A stretch of 64,000 nt of DNA from the NCBI RefSeq assembly GCF_009601505.1, contig NZ_WITC01000036.1, positions 186,001 to 250,000 on the forward strand. The letters are read 5' to 3'. The notes under the pieces were generated by a model that did not search any database, had not been told where the DNA came from, and worked only from the letters and a program-made list of their open reading frames with translations. A program made the position numbers and the translations under genes. Shown in pieces: positions 40,616 to 48,777 of this stretch. The stretch is from Sinorhizobium terangae. Lineage in GTDB: Bacteria > Pseudomonadota > Alphaproteobacteria > Rhizobiales > Rhizobiaceae. How positions within the stretch are numbered: position 1 is the stretch's first letter; each line of letters opens with the position of its first letter.

Positions 40616-41182
40616 TTATTGACAGAACTGCGTGGCGTTCGGCGTCCACTTGCCGTAGCCGGTCGCGACGAGATTCGCGATCACCCGGCAAACGTATTTC
40701 TTCTGCGCCGGATCGTTATTCGGACCGGCATGATAACGCGCGACAGCCATCGTCCAGCTCTCGTGCTTGGCGCGCAGATTGGAGAGGAAGCGGGCGGCAT
40801 ATTCGACATTCTTGCGCGGATCAAGCATTTCCTCCGGCGAACGGAAATTCTCGCCGTGGAAGTAGTAGTTGATCTGCATGCAGCCGAGATCGATCAGCTT
40901 GGCCCCTTGCGCGCGGGCCGTACCGAAGCGTGCCAAAACGTCTTGCACGCTGGTGCCGAAATAGGCCTGGCCCTCGATGTTCATCGCGTAAGGCTGGAGG
41001 GATCCCTTGCGGCCGGTCTCGGTCAAGCCGACGGAATAGAGAATTCCCGTCGGAATGCCGTATTTCGAGGCGGCTGAAACTATCTCGCGTTCGCAGACCC
41101 CGGCGCTTGCCCAAGCGCTACATGTAGACGTAGCCAGCACGATTGCGCTCAGCGTCAACCGGCGCATCATCCAGTCCGTCAT
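40616..41182 (-). CDS. Periplasmic lytic transglycosylase of the flagellar cluster
   Basis: The start at 41182 (MTDWMMRRLTLS) has AGGTGG about 8 nt upstream, giving 188 residues. A signal peptide (RRLTLSAIVLATSTCSAWA) is followed by an SLT-like domain. ASKYGIPTGILYSVGLTETG holds the likely catalytic glutamate, and AKLIDLGCMQINYYFH and ARYHAGPNN are the usual later motifs. It begins within the last 65 nt of fliK. Because FlgJ here lacks a muramidase domain, this enzyme is the likely one that opens peptidoglycan for the rod. Confidence 0.85.
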   Translation of the reverse strand: MTDWMMRRLTLSAIVLATSTCSAWASAGVCEREIVSAASKYGIPTGILYSVGLTETGRKGSLQPYAMNIEGQAYFGTSVQDVLARFGTARAQGAKLIDLGCMQINYYFHGENFRSPEEMLDPRKNVEYAARFLSNLRAKHESWTMAVARYHAGPNNDPAQKKYVCRVIANLVATGYGKWTPNATQFCQ

Positions 41183-42626
41183 TGCCCGTCCACCTTTCCG
41201 CCATGGGTGCTTGCGCACCGTCCTGTCTCTGGCGTCCCTGCCCGCCCCCCTCGCCGGCGTGCTCGCGCCCCTGCTGACCGGGGGCGGTTTGCGCCTGCTG
41301 CTGCGCACTGCCGCCGGAAGCAGCATCACCGCCGGCATTGAACACGATATTGACCTGGTCGACCGCGAAGCCCTGCGCGCGCAAGGCTTTCACCATCTCA
41401 CCCTGATCGTCACGCAACTGGCGGAACGCCTCGCCGGACTCGACCTTCAGATCGACCTGCAGTTCGTCGTCCTTCAACCGCAAGGTCGCCGTCACGGTGC
41501 CGAGCTCGATCGGATGCATCTGGATCTTGAGGGTGTTGAGCGTCTTGCCGACTTGGCCTGAGGGGTCGGATTGCGCCAAGGCTGCGCTCGATTGCATCAA
41601 CTGCGCCCATCCGCTATCGCCCGCAATCGCACCGGCCACCGACGCGGTGTTGGTGTTCATGGCCAAGCCGAGATAACGGCGCGCCTCCAGGACAGTGACG
41701 TTTTCCACTTTGGATATGGTGGCCGGCTTGCCGTTATCGACGACCGTCTTCTCTCCGTCCTTCGAAATGTTCATCGTCACTGCCTGACCCTTGCCATCGG
41801 CACGTGCAAACCGGAACAAGTGGTCGGGTTCGGACACGTCCTTCTCGCCATGCAGGCCCTCATCCGGACCAATGTCGGTCACGCCTTCGCCTTTAATTCG
41901 GACCGTATTGCCCGCAACGTCGCGCTCGCCGGATACGCGGTCCGGCTTGCCTTCCGGCTGCTGCAGAGCGGCGGTTACCGCGGCGGCCGTACCGAGCATC
42001 GTCAGCAAGTCGTCAACGCTTCCTTTCGGGGACTCGGCCGAACCGGAAGCATCCTTCTCACCGGCGCCTGCCTGCGGCTCGGCCAAGGCCGCGCCTTCCG
42101 CCACCACCTGCCCATGTGTAAGGGCAGCAATTTTTTGCGCGAGCGCATCGGTGTCCTTCTCGCCCCCAGCGGCCCGATGACTGCCCAATGACGCGCGTTC
42201 CCTCCCCGCGAGGCCCAGGCGCTGGAGCCTTTTCATGGCGTGCTCGCGAACGGAGAGGGAGTCGGATGGCGCTCGGTTGCCTGCCGGAATCATATCTTCC
42301 GATCCACCGTTGCCGGGATCCTGCAACGACCCCGCGCGCCAGTTATCCCCTAACCCGTTGTGCCCGGTCGTGGCGCGACCTTCGCGGCCGCCTGCTGCTC
42401 TGATTTCATCGGACGACCGCTGCGGACCGTTCGACCCGTCTGTCGACTGCTTGGCATCGCCGGGGCCGGCGCTTTGTCCCTGCGCCTTCTGACGACCGGC
42501 GTCGGCAACGGCGTCTTCGAAAGCGCGCGGCGCGTCGCCGACCTGCTCTCTTCCGCCCTGCCGCGATCCTGCCTTGCCTGTTGCTGCCGGGACTGCGCTA
42601 CGCAAGTTCTCTTCGAGAGGCCTCAT
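41118..42626 (-). CDS. fliK: Hook-length regulator FliK (formerly MotD)
   Basis: The 502-residue protein has a long, low-complexity, charged N-terminal region. The conserved C-terminal FliK domain lies near residues 365-430: LKIQMHPIELGTVTATLRLKDDELQV, ESGEAFRQLRDDQGEMVKALRAQGF. A Gly/Gln-rich tail follows. In S. meliloti the gene named motD at this position was reassigned as the hook-length regulator. Its start overlaps motC by 4 nt. Confidence 0.9.
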   Translation of the reverse strand: MRPLEENLRSAVPAATGKAGSRQGGREQVGDAPRAFEDAVADAGRQKAQGQSAGPGDAKQSTDGSNGPQRSSDEIRAAGGREGRATTGHNGLGDNWRAGSLQDPGNGGSEDMIPAGNRAPSDSLSVREHAMKRLQRLGLAGRERASLGSHRAAGGEKDTDALAQKIAALTHGQVVAEGAALAEPQAGAGEKDASGSAESPKGSVDDLLTMLGTAAAVTAALQQPEGKPDRVSGERDVAGNTVRIKGEGVTDIGPDEGLHGEKDVSEPDHLFRFARADGKGQAVTMNISKDGEKTVVDNGKPATISKVENVTVLEARRYLGLAMNTNTASVAGAIAGDSGWAQLMQSSAALAQSDPSGQVGKTLNTLKIQMHPIELGTVTATLRLKDDELQVDLKVESGEAFRQLRDDQGEMVKALRAQGFAVDQVNIVFNAGGDAASGGSAQQQAQTAPGQQGREHAGEGGGQGRQRQDGAQAPMAERWTGNDGLDDAPVDAERNRAGYVYM

Positions 42627-43927
42627 AGTCCTTCCTCCTTCAGGAGCGCATCGATCTCAGCGATCTTCGAGCGACCGTTGGTGACGAACCCTTCAAACGC
42701 CGGATCCGCAGATGGGGCCGCTCCGACGCTGGTCTGGCCACCGTCCCTCGGCTGACCCGGTGCCTCAGCCGCCTCGCCGAACGGGCTCATCCCGCTTCCC
42801 GTCTCCTCGGGCACAAGCTGGCCCTCTACCGCGGCGATTCCGTCTTGTGTAGGCGCTGACGCTTGTGTGAAGCTTTCATCCTGCGGCAGTTGCACCACCG
42901 CGTCCGCAACCGTCTTGGCCGCATCGCGGAGCGCACGGTCGCGCGGAGACAGCTTTTCATCAGGGATTGCATTGATGGTCTCGGTGGCGGCGAACACGTC
43001 CGCAGAGGGCACTGCGGCGAGCCCCTCGTAGAAGCTCGCGAGTACCTGCGACTGCGAAGCGCCTCCGTCGGCGAGACCTTCGGCCCGCTGCGAGGCAAGC
43101 CGCGCGAGCGCCTGGTTGCCGCCGATCGCCGCACGCCGGGCGACGCGAAGATAGACCTCGCGCTGGCGCGGTTGATCCATGAAGGCCAGGATTTCGGAGA
43201 TCTTCTGCTCGGCGGCTTCGTCGAAATGTGCAACCGCGAGTTCGACGAACACGTCCGCGAACTGACTTGCGTAAGGCGACGTCAGGTAGCGGCGCGCATA
43301 ACTTAAAGCGTAACGAAACCCTTTGTCGGGTTCGTTCGCCTTCAGTGCAAGAAAGACGGAACGGCGCAGCGCCGCCTCCTCGATGATCGTGCCCGGCGCA
43401 GTCAGACGGGCCCAGTCATAGTATTTCATCGCAGCCAGGGGGTTCTGCTGCGAGGTCGCGTTGCCGAGGATCAGAAAAAGATAGGGGCCGATGCGGGCGT
43501 TCTTGTATTCCGGCGCCGCCTTCGAAAGCGTCTCGACGGTGAGCGCGCCCTTGCCGCTCAGATATTGCCGCAGCGCGTCCGTTATCCGGCTATCGAAATT
43601 GCCTTCGATATCGCGGTCGGCCAGATAGTCGAGTGTGTCAGGGTTACCGCCGCTCATGACATAGACCAGCGCCGCGTCGACGTTGCGCGGATCGCGGAAG
43701 GCCGATTGCTCGACGACCCTCAGCCGCTTGTCGATCGCGCCCAGCATGAAGCGCTGCATCTCGATTGCGGAATGATCGCCGAGCACGACCGAATCCTGAA
43801 CATATTGCAGCGACCTTATCATCTTGAAGGGCGCGAGCTCTTCAGCCTCTCGCGCCCGGGCAAGCCCGACGGCAAGCGGGAAGGCCAGAACCGACGTCAG
43901 GAGGATGGCGTGCAGCCGCTTCAGCAT
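42623..43927 (-). CDS. motC: Periplasmic motility protein MotC
   Basis: The start at 43927 (MLKRLHAILLTSVLA) lies 4 nt after the motB stop and yields a signal peptide cleaved near ARA/REAEELAP. The 434-residue product is a periplasmic, helical-repeat-rich protein. In rhizobia MotC binds the periplasmic part of MotB and is needed for flagellar rotation. The longer frame to 44041 would lie inside motB and disrupt the signal. It overlaps fliK by 4 nt. Confidence 0.92.
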   Translation of the reverse strand: MLKRLHAILLTSVLAFPLAVGLARAREAEELAPFKMIRSLQYVQDSVVLGDHSAIEMQRFMLGAIDKRLRVVEQSAFRDPRNVDAALVYVMSGGNPDTLDYLADRDIEGNFDSRITDALRQYLSGKGALTVETLSKAAPEYKNARIGPYLFLILGNATSQQNPLAAMKYYDWARLTAPGTIIEEAALRRSVFLALKANEPDKGFRYALSYARRYLTSPYASQFADVFVELAVAHFDEAAEQKISEILAFMDQPRQREVYLRVARRAAIGGNQALARLASQRAEGLADGGASQSQVLASFYEGLAAVPSADVFAATETINAIPDEKLSPRDRALRDAAKTVADAVVQLPQDESFTQASAPTQDGIAAVEGQLVPEETGSGMSPFGEAAEAPGQPRDGGQTSVGAAPSADPAFEGFVTNGRSKIAEIDALLKEEGL

Positions 43928-43931
43928 CCGA

Positions 43932-45140
43932 TCAACCCTGTCCCGACTGCAACAGGATTTCGATGCGCCGGTTGCCGGGCGCGTAGGGATCGCTCGGAAC
44001 CTGGAGGCGGCGATCCGCGAAGCCACTGATCTGGCTGACACGGTCCTCCGTCAGGCCGCCGCGGACGAGCATGTAGTAGGCGCTCTGCGCGCGCGCCGCC
44101 GAGAGGCGCCAGTTGTCATAGGTTCCGTCCTTGAACGGCCGTCCGTCCGTGTGGCCGCGGATAGCGACGGCACCCTTGCGCGCTGCAAGCAGCCGGCCGA
44201 TTTTTGCCATGGCGAGCACGAGTTCCTTCTGCGGCACGGCGGAGCCGACCGCGAACATCGGCGCATCCGTCTGCTCGCTGATGGTCACCAGAAGGCCGCC
44301 CTCGGCTGGGGTTACCATCAGCCCCTCGATGAGGCGCCCGGCATTTCCGCCGAGTTCCTTCTGGATTTCGGCTTTGAGCGCGTCTGCCTCTTTCTGCTGA
44401 TCTTTTGCGGCGGCCTCCGTCTTGGACGCGTCCACGCTCGCCGCCGCTTGGCCTTCGGCCTTGGCCGGCAGCGTGCCGTTGGCGGCCGGCTTTTGTTCGG
44501 CCGCTCCCTGCTGCGCAGGGTTAGTCGCGGCCGCCACGTCGTCTACCGCGGTATTGCCGGCGTCCTTGATCTCGACCTGCTTGGTCCAGAAGTCCGGATC
44601 GAAGGGATCGCGGTAGGCCTCGCCGCCCTCGGCACCCGTCGCCGGACCTGACCGCGCGGCGCCACCATCGCCCTTGACACTGATATTGGCCTGCTGGCCG
44701 ACTTCCTTGGCGATCTCCGAAAGGACCGAATAGGGATTCTCGAAGAAATCGGCGTCGGAATACTTCGTTTCCTCGCCGGAGGTCGCGGTCAGCTGATCGC
44801 CTTTTTTGGCGGTACCGCCGGTTTTCGCTTGCTCGCCGTCGGTCTTCGACCGCTGCTGCGTCTGCTCGCCCTGGGCGTCCTTGGCGGGATCCTTGAGCCC
44901 CTTCTCCGAGGGCTTCTGATCGGTGAGTTGCACCGGATTGAAATAGGATGCGATGGCAGCCTTCGTCTCTTCGTTCGCGGCGTTGATCAGCCACATCACC
45001 AGAAAGAAGGCCATCATCGCCGTCATGAAGTCGGCATAGGCAATCTTCCACGAGCCGCCATGATGATCGCCATGGCCGTCCGCGGGACGCTTGACTATGA
45101 TGATTTCGTTCTTGCCGTTATGATGGCTTTCGTCACTCAT
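43932..45140 (-). CDS. motB: Stator protein MotB
   Basis: The 402-residue proton-channel stator subunit has a charged N-terminus. Its single span WKIAYADFMTAMMAFFLVMWLINAA contains the conserved proton-binding aspartate (YADF). A long, variable, Lys/Gln/Ala-rich linker precedes the C-terminal OmpA-like domain, which includes VAIRGHTDGRPFKDGTYDNWRLSAARAQSAYYMLV and PGNRRIEILL. Its start overlaps the fliH-like gene by 4 nt. Confidence 0.96.
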   Translation of the reverse strand: MSDESHHNGKNEIIIVKRPADGHGDHHGGSWKIAYADFMTAMMAFFLVMWLINAANEETKAAIASYFNPVQLTDQKPSEKGLKDPAKDAQGEQTQQRSKTDGEQAKTGGTAKKGDQLTATSGEETKYSDADFFENPYSVLSEIAKEVGQQANISVKGDGGAARSGPATGAEGGEAYRDPFDPDFWTKQVEIKDAGNTAVDDVAAATNPAQQGAAEQKPAANGTLPAKAEGQAAASVDASKTEAAAKDQQKEADALKAEIQKELGGNAGRLIEGLMVTPAEGGLLVTISEQTDAPMFAVGSAVPQKELVLAMAKIGRLLAARKGAVAIRGHTDGRPFKDGTYDNWRLSAARAQSAYYMLVRGGLTEDRVSQISGFADRRLQVPSDPYAPGNRRIEILLQSGQG

Positions 45141-45796
45141 GCCAGAACTTTCCGGACGGTATCGGACCAGGCGGCCATTCTGGTCACCAGTACGGCATCA
45201 CCCATTTCGACCGCGAGATCCATGTCGTTGGTTTCGATATGACGGAAAAGCATCGTGTCATCCGGCATATGCCGCTTCAGCGCCTCGAAAAGAGTGAGCG
45301 GCCCCTTGACCGTGATCGCGCATCCCTCGCCGGCGCCAAGTCCCTGTCTGACCATCCGCGCCAGATCTTCGATGGCGCGCTTCAGCAGCGCCTCTTCCAT
45401 GACGGGCGCAAGTACGCGCGCCGTCTGGTCACCAAGGCCAAGGGCCAATCGCTCGGTCATTTCCGCGACCTTGCTTGCCAGCCTGCCCGCAACTTCCTCT
45501 TCGAGGCGCTGCGCCAACGCTTCCATTTCCTCGACGTGACGCGCCTTAAGTTCGGCGATCTCTCTTTCATGCTCGAAGACAAGTTCGGCGCTGGCTTCGG
45601 CCCGACCTTGGGCGAAGGCATCGCGCCGCTCGGCATCGATGTCGATCTCCGGCATGGCTGGCCTCGCACTAGGACGATCCGCGCCTGGAAAGTCGGCGTC
45701 GATATCCGGGAAATATTTCGGCGGCATCCTCGACAACTCGATCTTCGGTGCGCTGAAATCCTTGAGGTACCGGGAAAGCTGGGCGCTCATCGGCAC
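45137..45796 (-). CDS. FliH-like flagellar export ATPase regulator
   Basis: This 219-residue protein is the first gene of the motBC-fliK operon. A charged coiled coil lies at about residues 55-115 (AFAQGRAEASAELVFEHEREIAELKARHVEEMEALAQRL). A C-terminal domain ends METNDMDLAVEMGDAVLVTRMAAWSDTVRKVLA. This coiled coil plus a 'D-x-x-L...Gd...w...v/l-x-x-v/L' ending is the FliH/SctL pattern. No other fliH is seen beside fliI. Assignment is by architecture and context. Confidence 0.55.
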   Translation of the reverse strand: MPMSAQLSRYLKDFSAPKIELSRMPPKYFPDIDADFPGADRPSARPAMPEIDIDAERRDAFAQGRAEASAELVFEHEREIAELKARHVEEMEALAQRLEEEVAGRLASKVAEMTERLALGLGDQTARVLAPVMEEALLKRAIEDLARMVRQGLGAGEGCAITVKGPLTLFEALKRHMPDDTMLFRHIETNDMDLAVEMGDAVLVTRMAAWSDTVRKVLA

Positions 45797-46222
45797 GCCT
45801 CCGATGGTCGCGCGGCGGACGTCGGCATGATCCGCCCGTCCCTCGCACGCGGCCTCACGGCCCGGAAATCCAAAGAGCCTGACACGTTTTCAATGTCTCC
45901 CTCGGGTCCCCCCGCCCGAGACAGCGACAGGACCCAACATTCTCGATGTGCAACGGCTCCTTGCGAAAGCGGAGCTGGCAAGACCGATGCAAGCGGCGGC
46001 GCAAAACTCATTTTGGCCGACAGTCCGAAAAGACTGCGATGGGAGGCTATTCGGTCAAACTTGCGCGAAAATGGTTGGACCGCGCCAGGGCAAGCAGCGC
46101 GGTCCAACTGTCTCCGCCCGATGCCGATGACCGGCGGCACGGCGGAAGGCGACGCCGCTTGCTTTCGCGCAAGCGGACGGAAAGCGACGGCAGCTGCGCC
46201 GTCGCGCGAGGCATACCAGCGC
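45797..46222. other. 426-nt gap between the third flagellin and the motB operon
   Basis: No convincing gene or flagellin remnant is seen on either strand. It contains a perfect 8-bp hairpin, CCGCTTGC/GCAAGCGG (46153-46160 and 46167-46174), 49 nt after the flagellin stop. It presumably holds the promoter for the fliH-like-motBC-fliK operon. As I recall, S. meliloti has a fourth flagellin gene here. Confidence 0.55.
46153..46174 (-). terminator. Hairpin after the third flagellin gene
   Basis: CCGCTTGC pairs with GCAAGCGG around a 6-nt loop downstream of the minus-strand flagellin gene. No U-tract follows. Confidence 0.4.
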
Positions 46223-47194
46223 TCACTGCTGGAAGAGGCGCAGGATGTTCTCGGAGTTGGTGTTGGCGATCGAAAGGGCCTGGATGCCGAGTTGCTGCTG
46301 CGTCTGCAGAGCCTTGAGCCGCGTCGATTCCTCGTTCATGTCCGCATCGACGAGACGTCCGACGCCTTTGTCGATCACGTCCATCAGGTTCGCGACAAAG
46401 CTTTCCTGCATGTCGATGCGGGTGGTGATCGCTCCGAGCGTTGAGGCGGAATCGGTGAGCTTGCTCAACATTTTGTCGACAACGCGGATCATGTCGTCCA
46501 GCTGCGCGCTCGTCGTCGCAGCGGTGAGCTTGATCTCGGTGCTGCCGGCGACAGGCGTGGCCGGGGGCGCGACGATGAGGTGAAACAGGCGCGCCGTGCC
46601 CGATGGCGTCGCCTGCAACTGATCAGCGTCATAGCTGTTGGTCAGCAGCCCACGCGTGGCATCGGCCGAATCGATCAGCATCGACTGAGCCGTGTCGAAG
46701 TCGAGCGTCGTCACGGAAACATTGCCGTTACCGCTGCGGTTGAAGGACGCGACGATCGACTTGGTCCCGACCGCCGCGGTGTTGGAATTGTAAAGCCAGT
46801 TCTCGCCGGAGAAAGACGCGGACTGCGCTGCGGAAAGCAGCTGATTCTTGAGCTCGGTGATTTCCTTGTCAATTTTCAGCTTGTCGACGCCCGGCTCGCG
46901 CGCGGCAACGAGCTTCGCCTTGATCTCGCTGATCACGTCGATCGACGTCTCCATCGCGGCATAGGCCGTATCGACCTTGGCGGCGCCAAGGCCAAGTGCG
47001 TCCTGGACGGTGGAAAGCGCCGCGTTGTCGGACCGCATGGTCGTTGCGATCGACCAGTAGGCCGCGTTGTCGCCGGCGGTCTGGACGCGGTAGCCGGACG
47101 AAATCCGGTTCTGCACCTCGGCCATGTTGCTGTTGATCGAGCGCAATGTCTGGAGCGCCGCCATCGCGGCGGCATTGGTCATGATGCTGGTCAT
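46223..47194 (-). CDS. Flagellin (divergent third copy)
   Basis: The 323-residue filament subunit keeps the conserved D0/D1 ends (TLRSINSNMAEVQNRISSGYRV, NEESTRLKALQTQQQLGIQALSIANTNSENILRLF). The middle differs from the other two copies: LFHLIVAPPATPVAGSTEIKLTAAT replaces the YTDTDGTTTVTLSYNLLE region. It ends with an extra Gln-Gln. It has its own 357-nt upstream region. By position it corresponds to FlaD or FlaC of S. meliloti; which one cannot be decided. Confidence 0.93.
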   Translation of the reverse strand: MTSIMTNAAAMAALQTLRSINSNMAEVQNRISSGYRVQTAGDNAAYWSIATTMRSDNAALSTVQDALGLGAAKVDTAYAAMETSIDVISEIKAKLVAAREPGVDKLKIDKEITELKNQLLSAAQSASFSGENWLYNSNTAAVGTKSIVASFNRSGNGNVSVTTLDFDTAQSMLIDSADATRGLLTNSYDADQLQATPSGTARLFHLIVAPPATPVAGSTEIKLTAATTSAQLDDMIRVVDKMLSKLTDSASTLGAITTRIDMQESFVANLMDVIDKGVGRLVDADMNEESTRLKALQTQQQLGIQALSIANTNSENILRLFQQ

Positions 47195-47410
47195 AGATCG
47201 TTTGCCCTGAATGATTTTTTCAAGAACATTCCGGAGTGCACCGGCAGCGATGGGACCAGCGTCATGCGAACCGCCTCTAATTTGCCCTGAGAGACGGCCC
47301 CTCGCTCTTAACGAAGATGTAACGATTTGATGGTTAACAAATAGTTAACGGGCTTTACGAGGCAGTAATAAAAATAAACGAAAATAAACAAAGATTGAGG
47401 AATACCTAAA

Positions 47411-47452
47411 TACAGCGCCGCGCGTCTTAACGGACGCGGCAGGGACACTGCA
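47411..47452. repeat. Palindromic repeat, TACAGCGCCGCGCG family
   Basis: TACAGCGCCGCGCGTC opens an imperfect palindrome closing with GGACGCGGCAGGGACACTGCA around TTAAC. It matches the 7864 and 28942 copies. Confidence 0.7.
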
Positions 47453-47488
47453 ACCCTTTGTATTGCTGCTGGACAGGCAAGAAAGCGG

Positions 47489-47521
47489 AAAGCCGCGCTG
47501 CTCGTCGAGCAGCGCGGCTTT
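47489..47521 (-). terminator. Strong hairpin terminator of the second flagellin gene
   Basis: AAAGCCGCGCTGCTC (47489-47503) pairs perfectly with GAGCAGCGCGGCTTT (47507-47521) around a 3-nt loop, starting 30 nt after the flagellin stop. The minus-strand side continues CCGCTTTCTT. Confidence 0.75.
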
Positions 47522-47551
47522 CTTGTGCGATTAAGCTGTAATCGGCTCCGA

Positions 47552-48496
47552 TTAACGGAACAGCGACAGGATGTTCTGCGAGTTGGTGTTGGCGATCGAG
47601 AGCGACTGGATGCCGAGCTGCTGTTGCGTCTGCAGGGCCTTGAGGCGCGTCGATTCCTCGTTCATGTCGGCATCGACCAGGCGCCCGACACCCTTCTCGA
47701 TCGAGTCCATCAGATCGGCAACGAAGTCGTTCTGCATGGTGACGCGGCTGTTGAGTGCGCCGAGGTCCGAAGCGGCATCGGTCATGGTCAGCAGCGCTGC
47801 GTCGACGCCGGAGATGGCTTCCGCCAGATCGCCAACAGTCATGCTGGTGATGTCCATCTCGAGCAGGTTGTAGCTCAAGGTGACCGTCGTCGTGCCGTCC
47901 GTGTCGGTGTATTCGAGGTCGCTCGAGAGCAGGCCAGAGCCGTTGGTGACATAATCGCCAGACGCATCGACTTCGATGAGCGAGCTCTTGGTCGTGTCGA
48001 ACTGCAGCGTGGTCAGGCTGACATTGCCATTGGCATCGCGGTTGAACGAGCCGACGATCGACTTGGTGCCGGCGGCATTGTTCGGGTCGTTGTAGACCCA
48101 GTTTTCGCCGGAGAACGAAGCGGACTTCGCGATGCTGATCAGCTGGTTCTGAAGCTCGGTGATTTCCTTCTGGATCTTGCCCTTGTCGACGCCCGGCTCA
48201 GAGGCAGCAACGAGCTTCGCCTTGATTTCGTCGACGACGTCGATCGAGGATTCCATCGCGGTGTAGGCGACGTCGGTCTTGGCGGCGCCGAGGCCGAGGG
48301 CATCCTGAACGGTCGAAAGCGCCTTGTTGTCCGAACGCATCGTGGTCGCGATCGACCAGTAAGCGGCGTTGTCCTGCGCGGCACCGACGCGGTAGCCGGA
48401 GGAGACCCGGTCCTGAGTCGTTTCCATCGAGGAATTGATCGAGCGCAGGGTTGCGAGCGCCGTCATTGCGGCGGTGTTCGTCATGATGCTTGTCAT
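47552..48496 (-). CDS. flaB: Flagellin (FlaB position)
   Basis: The 314-residue flagellin is about 93% identical by eye to the neighbour at 48778, so the two arose by tandem duplication or are kept alike by conversion. The N-terminal MTSIMTNTAAMTALATLRS and C-terminal QQQLGIQSLSIANTNSQNILSLFR helices are standard. The variable centre is only about 100 residues. AAGGGGC lies 9 nt before the ATG. Name given by position after the first flagellin gene. Confidence 0.93.
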   Translation of the reverse strand: MTSIMTNTAAMTALATLRSINSSMETTQDRVSSGYRVGAAQDNAAYWSIATTMRSDNKALSTVQDALGLGAAKTDVAYTAMESSIDVVDEIKAKLVAASEPGVDKGKIQKEITELQNQLISIAKSASFSGENWVYNDPNNAAGTKSIVGSFNRDANGNVSLTTLQFDTTKSSLIEVDASGDYVTNGSGLLSSDLEYTDTDGTTTVTLSYNLLEMDITSMTVGDLAEAISGVDAALLTMTDAASDLGALNSRVTMQNDFVADLMDSIEKGVGRLVDADMNEESTRLKALQTQQQLGIQSLSIANTNSQNILSLFR

Positions 48497-48708
48497 TGGC
48501 TGAGTGCCCCTTGGTGACAGTTGAAAGAAAAAGGGACATTCCGGGATTACCGGGAAACGGCGGTCAGCTTCATGCCTGCTAACGCGTTAATCTTGTTGGT
48601 TAACCCGCCGTCTCGATGGCCACAGCAAACACCAACATAGTTAACGAAGGCTGAAGCGAATTCCCGATTCCGTCAGATTTTTGAGAAGCCATCGACCAGA
48701 AAGGCAGA

Positions 48709-48735
48709 AGGCCGCGTTCTTGCGAAACGCGGCCT
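48709..48735 (-). terminator. Hairpin terminator of the first flagellin gene
   Basis: AGGCCGCGTT (48709-48718) pairs with AACGCGGCCT (48726-48735) around a 7-nt loop, 43 nt after the flagellin stop. Confidence 0.65.
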
Positions 48736-48777
48736 CGATTTGCTGAAGTCAGGTACGGGTAATCACCCGCCCATTGC

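Larger units (their letters stand above)
47195..47551. other. 357-nt flagellin intergenic region
   Basis: Contains the upstream region and leader of the third flagellin gene (AT-rich around 47330-47410), a palindromic repeat (47411-47452) and a terminator (47489-47521) for the flagellin gene at 47552. No open frame of interest is seen. Confidence 0.65.

Noticed and set aside
43928-44041. Upstream extension of MotC
   Set aside because: It lies wholly inside motB and removes the signal peptide from the N-terminus.
45797-46222. Possible remnant of a fourth flagellin gene
   Set aside because: None of the frames in this gap shows the conserved flagellin ends, so loss cannot be shown from this window.
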